Origin: Fertoeibacter niger
GTDB lineage: Bacteria; Pseudomonadota; Alphaproteobacteria; Rhodobacterales; Rhodobacteraceae
Direction: 5' to 3'
NCBI RefSeq assembly: GCF_009380135.2
Contig: NZ_WHUT02000001.1
Location: forward strand, 186,001-250,000
Length of the DNA: 64,000 nt
Shown: positions 60,395 to 64,000 of the stretch, piece by piece
How the letters are laid out: each line of letters starts with the position of its first letter
How positions within the stretch are numbered: position 1 is the first letter of the stretch
Notes under the pieces: model-generated
The model's database searches: none
Told to the model about the DNA's origin: nothing
Seen by the model: only the letters and a program-made list of their open reading frames with translations
Made by a program: the position numbers and the translations under genes

Positions 60395-61564
60395 TCAGAA
60401 GCGGTAGCCGACCGACAGGCCAAAGCCCATCGCCTTGCTGCCGCTAAATTGGGTGCCAGACCCGTCCACCGCATCGCCCAGTTCGACATATTCGATGCCG
60501 GCGGTGATCTTTACGGCGTCCTTGGTATAGGTGCCGCCAATGCCGATGCTTTTCATCCCGTCGGTGGGCGACAGGCGCGAAGAGATGCCGCCCTTGGCAT
60601 CCTCATAGCCCAGCCGCGCGAAGACGCTGAAATTGTCGTTGATCTTGCGGCCAACGCCCAGTTGATAGGTGATCACGTCATTCTCGAAATCGGTCACGTT
60701 GTCGCCAGTCAGGCTTTCATATCCTGCCGGGCGCACCTCCCAGACCGACCATTCCGACCAGCGGATCGAGCCGAACACCAGCGTATCCTTGGCCACGCCA
60801 GACTGGAAATCCAGCGTGATGGTCTGGGGCATTTCAATCGTGGTCGTGCTGTCGGGGAAGGGCGTGGTGCCGGGAACCAGACCGAAGGCGGGGATGTTTT
60901 CGGTGGTGGCCAGCTTGTGTGTCAGCCCGCTTTCATAGGTCAGGCCCACACGCAGCGCGATTTCCGGCTTTTCATAGGCCGCGCCCAGGATATAGCCAAC
61001 ATCGCCATCGCGCGCGCCATTGGCGGTATAGGTCAACGACCCGGGAGGTGCGCCTGCGGCCAGCGCCATGCCCAGCGGGTCGCCCGAACCGGCCAGCCCG
61101 CCGCGGATCAGTGCATCGGGAATGGTGATTTCAGCCGACGATTCGACATAGCGCGCGCCACCGTAAACCGATACGCCCGGCGACACTTCATAGCGCAGCA
61201 CGGCCGCCAGCTGCTGGCTTTTCCATTCCGCATCAAGGCCGGTATAGACGCCGCTGCCATAGCTTGCATCCGCACCATAGGGCGAATTGACGAACACGCC
61301 GAAAGACAGTTTCTCGGTGATGTCTTGCTTCAGCGCCAGCGACAGGCTGGTGTAGTCGCCCGCCATGTCGCCGGTGCTGCCGCCACCCAGACCCGGGGCA
61401 TAGGTGCCTGTCACCTTGGGCGAGACATGCGAGAACGACAGTTCCACATAGCTGCCCGGTTCAAACAGGATGCCATAGCCGATCCGGCTGCGGTCGATCC
61501 CCCCTGCCGCTGCGGCGCCTGTCGTCAATGCGACAGCCCCCAGCGTCAACACAACTCTTTTCAT
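60395..61564 (-). CDS. FadL-family outer-membrane transport protein
   Basis: A signal peptide (residues 1-20, MKRVVLTLGAVALTTGAAAAGG) is followed by alternating beta-strand sequence (GYGILFEPGSYVELSFSHVSPKV, then DYTSLSLALKQDITEKLSFGVFVNSPYGADASYGSG). The protein ends in the aromatic residue Phe (FGLSVGYRF), as outer-membrane barrels do. The N-terminal region and the SYGSGVYTGLDAEWKS block match the FadL/OmpP1/TodX family that passes hydrophobic compounds across the outer membrane. ATG 61564 is preferred to 61573 because AGGA precedes it at a proper distance. Length is 389 residues. Confidence 0.9.
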   Translation of the reverse strand: MKRVVLTLGAVALTTGAAAAGGIDRSRIGYGILFEPGSYVELSFSHVSPKVTGTYAPGLGGGSTGDMAGDYTSLSLALKQDITEKLSFGVFVNSPYGADASYGSGVYTGLDAEWKSQQLAAVLRYEVSPGVSVYGGARYVESSAEITIPDALIRGGLAGSGDPLGMALAAGAPPGSLTYTANGARDGDVGYILGAAYEKPEIALRVGLTYESGLTHKLATTENIPAFGLVPGTTPFPDSTTTIEMPQTITLDFQSGVAKDTLVFGSIRWSEWSVWEVRPAGYESLTGDNVTDFENDVITYQLGVGRKINDNFSVFARLGYEDAKGGISSRLSPTDGMKSIGIGGTYTKDAVKITAGIEYVELGDAVDGSGTQFSGSKAMGFGLSVGYRF

Positions 61565-61685
61565 GTTCCTCATCCCCGTTGTGCAATATAATTGCTCATT
61601 AAACCGTAGGTGTCGGCGGGATTCCGGTCAATCAATGACGCGGCGTCACGATTTTGTCATATGCTGCCTGTGGCTATTGCGCACG

Positions 61686-62567
61686 TCATGGTTGTTGCGC
61701 CGCTGCGCGGTTGGCGGCGCGGATGTTGATGATGTTGGCCAGCAGGATCACCCCGCCGCCCAGAAACACCAGCGCGTCCAGCGGTTCGCCATAAAGCCAC
61801 ATGCCGATCGCCGCGATGACCGGCAGGCGGGCGAAATCAATCGGCACCACGATGCTGGCCGAAGCCAGCGACAGCGCCGTCGTCAGGCACAGATGCGCGG
61901 TGACGCCGCAAAACCCGATCAGCGCCAGCCAGGGCAGGGTGGCGGCTGTGGGCCACGCCACTTGCCCGTCAATCCCCGCCGCGATCAGCCCGAAACACAG
62001 CTGCATCCCCGTCAGCCAGAACAGGATCGACACGATGCATTCGCCGCGGGTCAGCGCCTTGGTCAGGATGATCGTGGCGGCAAAGCAGACGGCAGAGGCC
62101 GCCGCCGCCAGCACCCCCGGGTCAAGCGCCGCAAAATCGGGCCGCGCCACGATCAGGATGCCGGCAAAGCCAAGGGCCGCCGCCAGCGCCTTTGTCCGGG
62201 TGATCCGCTCGCCCAGAAAGAAGGGTGACAGCAGGATGACCCAGACCGGCGAGGTGAATTCCAGCGCGAACACCTGCGCCAGCGGAATCATGGTCAGTGC
62301 CCAGAACCACAGGTTCTGTCCGGTGAAGTGAAACAGGTTGCGGATGAAATGCTGGCCCAGCCGGTCGCGGCGCACCTCGCCCAGCCGCCCGGCCATCCCG
62401 GCCACAGCCAGCACGATCACCAGCCCCACCACCGACCGCCAGAACATGATCTCGAACGTATCATGCTGGCCTGCCACCTCGCGCCCCGCCACGGCCATTG
62501 CGGAAAAGGCGGCGATGGAGCCTGTCATCCACAGGGCGGCGGCTAGGGGGCGGTGGACGGCGGGCAT
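61686..62567 (-). CDS. EamA/DMT-family transporter (RarD/YdcZ-type)
   Basis: The 293-residue protein has ten membrane helices in two EamA units (LAAALWMTGSIAAFSAMAVAGREVAG..., ALTMIPLAQVFALEFTSPVWVILLSPFFLGERITRTK and a second set). The FTSPVWVILLSPFFLGERIT signature is typical of this branch. It is a second, distinct paralogue of the transporter at 59378-60295. The substrate is unknown. It is separate from the FadL-like gene (121 bases) and is not in an obvious operon. Confidence 0.9.
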   Translation of the reverse strand: MPAVHRPLAAALWMTGSIAAFSAMAVAGREVAGQHDTFEIMFWRSVVGLVIVLAVAGMAGRLGEVRRDRLGQHFIRNLFHFTGQNLWFWALTMIPLAQVFALEFTSPVWVILLSPFFLGERITRTKALAAALGFAGILIVARPDFAALDPGVLAAAASAVCFAATIILTKALTRGECIVSILFWLTGMQLCFGLIAAGIDGQVAWPTAATLPWLALIGFCGVTAHLCLTTALSLASASIVVPIDFARLPVIAAIGMWLYGEPLDALVFLGGGVILLANIINIRAANRAAAQQP

Positions 62568-62647
62568 GGGGCTTCTCGCGCAGGGTGCGCCCGTTCTGGC
62601 GGGGTGTGGCGGGAATGTCCAGCGGTGCCGCCGGGGGGCTGATCGGC

Positions 62648-62935
62648 TCAGCCCTTGCGGAACCGGATGTAAAGCCGCAGCGATTGCCGCATCGTGGCAA
62701 GCCCGTTGTAAAGATCACCGTCGATGACAACGGGCGAGGGGTTTGCCATCCCGTTCCGCTGATCGTCGCGCGAATAGGTCAGTGACGCCAGCGCGCCGCG
62801 CAGCCCGTCACGGTCATAATGCCGGTCAAGACCGCCAAAGGCCGCGTCGAGCCGCCCGACATCACTCAGCCGCGACCCGGCGGTTTTGGGGGTGTAGCCC
62901 TGCTGATTGATCCACACCTCAAATCCTGCCAGCAT
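62648..62935 (-). CDS. Small protein resembling the N-terminus of McrA-like HNH enzymes
   Basis: The 95-residue product reads FEVWINQQGYTPKTAGSRLSDVGRLDAAFGGLDRHYDRDGLRGALASLTYSRDDQRNGMANPSPVVIDGDLYNGLATMRQSLRLYIRFRK. A similar segment, WxxxQGYxxxTAxSRLxxxxRxEx...LDxHYDRD, is found in front of HNH domains of 5-methylcytosine-type restriction proteins. Here it stands alone with no HNH motif. The start lies 3 bases downstream of the guaA stop on the same strand, so it is likely cotranscribed. It may be a surviving DNA-binding domain. Confidence 0.7.
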   Translation of the reverse strand: MLAGFEVWINQQGYTPKTAGSRLSDVGRLDAAFGGLDRHYDRDGLRGALASLTYSRDDQRNGMANPSPVVIDGDLYNGLATMRQSLRLYIRFRKG

Positions 62936-62938
62936 TGG

Positions 62939-64000
62939 CTATTCCCACTCGATCGTGCCGGGGGGTTTCGACGTGATGTCATAGGTCACGCGGTTGATGC
63001 CCTGCACCTCGTTGATGATCCGCGTGGCGGTTTCGCCAAGGAAATCATGGGTGAAGGGGTAATAATCGGCGGTCATGCCGTCGACCGATGTCACCGCCCG
63101 CAGCGCACAGGCGAAATCATAGGTGCGCCCGTCGCCCATCACGCCAACCGTGCGCACCGGCAGAATGGCCACAAACGCCTGCCAGATCTCGTCATACAGC
63201 CCGTGCTTGCGGATCTGGTCGATGAATACCGCATCGGCCTTGCGCAATATGTCCAGCTTTTCTCGGGTGATCTCACCGGGGCAGCGGATTGCGAGGCCCG
63301 GGCCGGGGAAGGGGTGGCGGCCGATGAAATGCGCAGGCAGGCCCAGTTCGCGACCCAGCGCGCGCACCTCGTCCTTGAACAACTCGCGCAGCGGTTCCAC
63401 CAGCTTCATGTTCATGCGTTCGGGCAGGCCGCCGACATTGTGGTGGCTTTTGATCGTGACTGAAGGGCCGCCGCTGAACGACACTGATTCGATGACATCG
63501 GGGTAAAGCGTGCCCTGCGCCAGAAATTCCGCGCCACCCAGGGCCTTGGCGTGTTTTTCGAACACTTCGATGAACAGCCCGCCGATGATCTTGCGCTTGG
63601 TTTCGGGGTCGCTGACGCCATCCAGCTTGCCAAGGAACAGCTCGGATTCGTCAGCATGGATCAGCGGCAGGTTGTAATGCTCGCGGAACATGCCCACGAC
63701 CTGTTCCGATTCGCCCAGCCGCATCAGTCCGTGATCGACATAGACACAGGTCAGCTGATCGCCGATCGCCTCATGGATCAGGATGGCGGCCACCGAACTG
63801 TCCACCCCGCCCGACAGCGCACAGATCACCCGGCCCGTGCCCACCTGCGCGCGGATCTTGGCAATTGCCTCTTCGCGGTAGGCGCCCATCGTCCAGTCAC
63901 CGGTAAAGCCTGCCAGACGCACGAAATTCTCATACAGCTTGGCGCCGCGCGGGGTGTGGTGCACCTCGGGGTGGAACTGCACGGCATAGAAATGCCGTTC
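62939..64000 (-). CDS. guaA: GMP synthase (partial, N-terminus outside window)
   Basis: GuaA aminates XMP to GMP using glutamine. The visible 353 residues begin within the glutaminase domain just before its catalytic His ([12 protein letters not shown]). They continue through the PP-loop ATPase motif [19 protein letters not shown] and the XMP-binding C-terminal domain ([47 protein letters not shown]), ending [14 protein letters not shown]. About 165 N-terminal residues lie beyond the right edge. A small gene follows after 3 bases. Confidence 0.97.
   Translation of the reverse strand, partial: ERHFYAVQFHPEVHHTPRGAKLYENFVRLAGFTGDWTMGAYREEAIAKIRAQVGTGRVICALSGGVDSSVAAILIHEAIGDQLTCVYVDHGLMRLGESEQVVGMFREHYNLPLIHADESELFLGKLDGVSDPETKRKIIGGLFIEVFEKHAKALGGAEFLAQGTLYPDVIESVSFSGGPSVTIKSHHNVGGLPERMNMKLVEPLRELFKDEVRALGRELGLPAHFIGRHPFPGPGLAIRCPGEITREKLDILRKADAVFIDQIRKHGLYDEIWQAFVAILPVRTVGVMGDGRTYDFACALRAVTSVDGMTADYYPFTHDFLGETATRIINEVQGINRVTYDITSKPPGTIEWE

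Overview
The window is chromosomal DNA from a high-GC alphaproteobacterium of the Rhodobacter/Paracoccus group (Rhodobacteraceae sensu lato). The evidence is a Rhodobacter-type gene transfer agent (GTA) cluster next to cysE, a pyruvate dehydrogenase operon whose E1-beta carries its own lipoyl domain, and the general gene content. The exact genus cannot be fixed from this sequence alone.

Core region 1 (1-16.8 kb): the rpsF-rpsR-rplI ribosomal operon (minus strand, rplI cut by the window edge), a periplasmic YceI protein, a membrane-anchored NYN nuclease, a cytochrome b561-YceI fusion, fabD-fabG-acpP, then dnaB, pyrE and pyrC on the minus strand, and fabF-mltG on the plus strand. A low-GC orphan gene with a HEPN-type RNKVAH motif sits just after the acpP terminator and looks acquired.

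GTA remnant (16.8-26.7 kb): g1 (TerS), g2 (TerL), g3 (portal), g3.5, g4 (protease) and the start of g5 (capsid) are in the usual order. The capsid gene then breaks off at about residue 301 and is joined out of frame to the C-terminal third of a g15-like host-specificity gene. The connector, tail and baseplate genes are therefore missing. Between g2 and g3 lies a complete 3.5-kb IS1595-type element with 26-bp perfect terminal inverted repeats, an 8-bp target duplication (GATATTTG) and four passenger genes around the transposase. This GTA should not make particles.

Core region 2 (26.7-31.45 kb): cysE, then the pdhA-pdhB-pdhC operon on the minus strand.

Integrated island (31,455-57,581; 26.1 kb): bounded by a 21-bp direct repeat whose right copy is the 3' end of a CAU-anticodon tRNA gene (probably tRNA-Ile2). 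A tyrosine integrase lies next to that tRNA. The left half resembles a phage satellite: an XRE repressor and a divergent Cro-like gene around three operator-like sites, an HNH nuclease, a ribbon-helix-helix protein, a VapE-type replication ATPase beside an 825-bp gene-free stretch with iteron-like repeats, and a serine recombinase with a res-like site. The right half is defence cargo. It holds a DUF4209 protein with an RNQVAH (HEPN-like) motif plus a DUF2188 partner, an XRE-ImmA/IrrE pair, and a near-gapless nine-gene minus-strand operon. That operon runs from a WYL-domain (BrxR/CapW-like) regulator through type I hsdR-hsdM-hsdS to a GIY-YIG protein, a PD-(D/E)xK/DUF5655 protein, a PUA/EVE-like plus GIY-YIG fusion, a DUF3696 AAA ATPase and a PLD-like protein. 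The last five genes are the best candidates for something undescribed.

Core region 3 (57.6-64 kb): the tRNA, purM-purN, two EamA-type exporters, a FadL-family outer-membrane protein, a small protein resembling the N-terminus of McrA-like HNH enzymes, and guaA (cut by the window edge).
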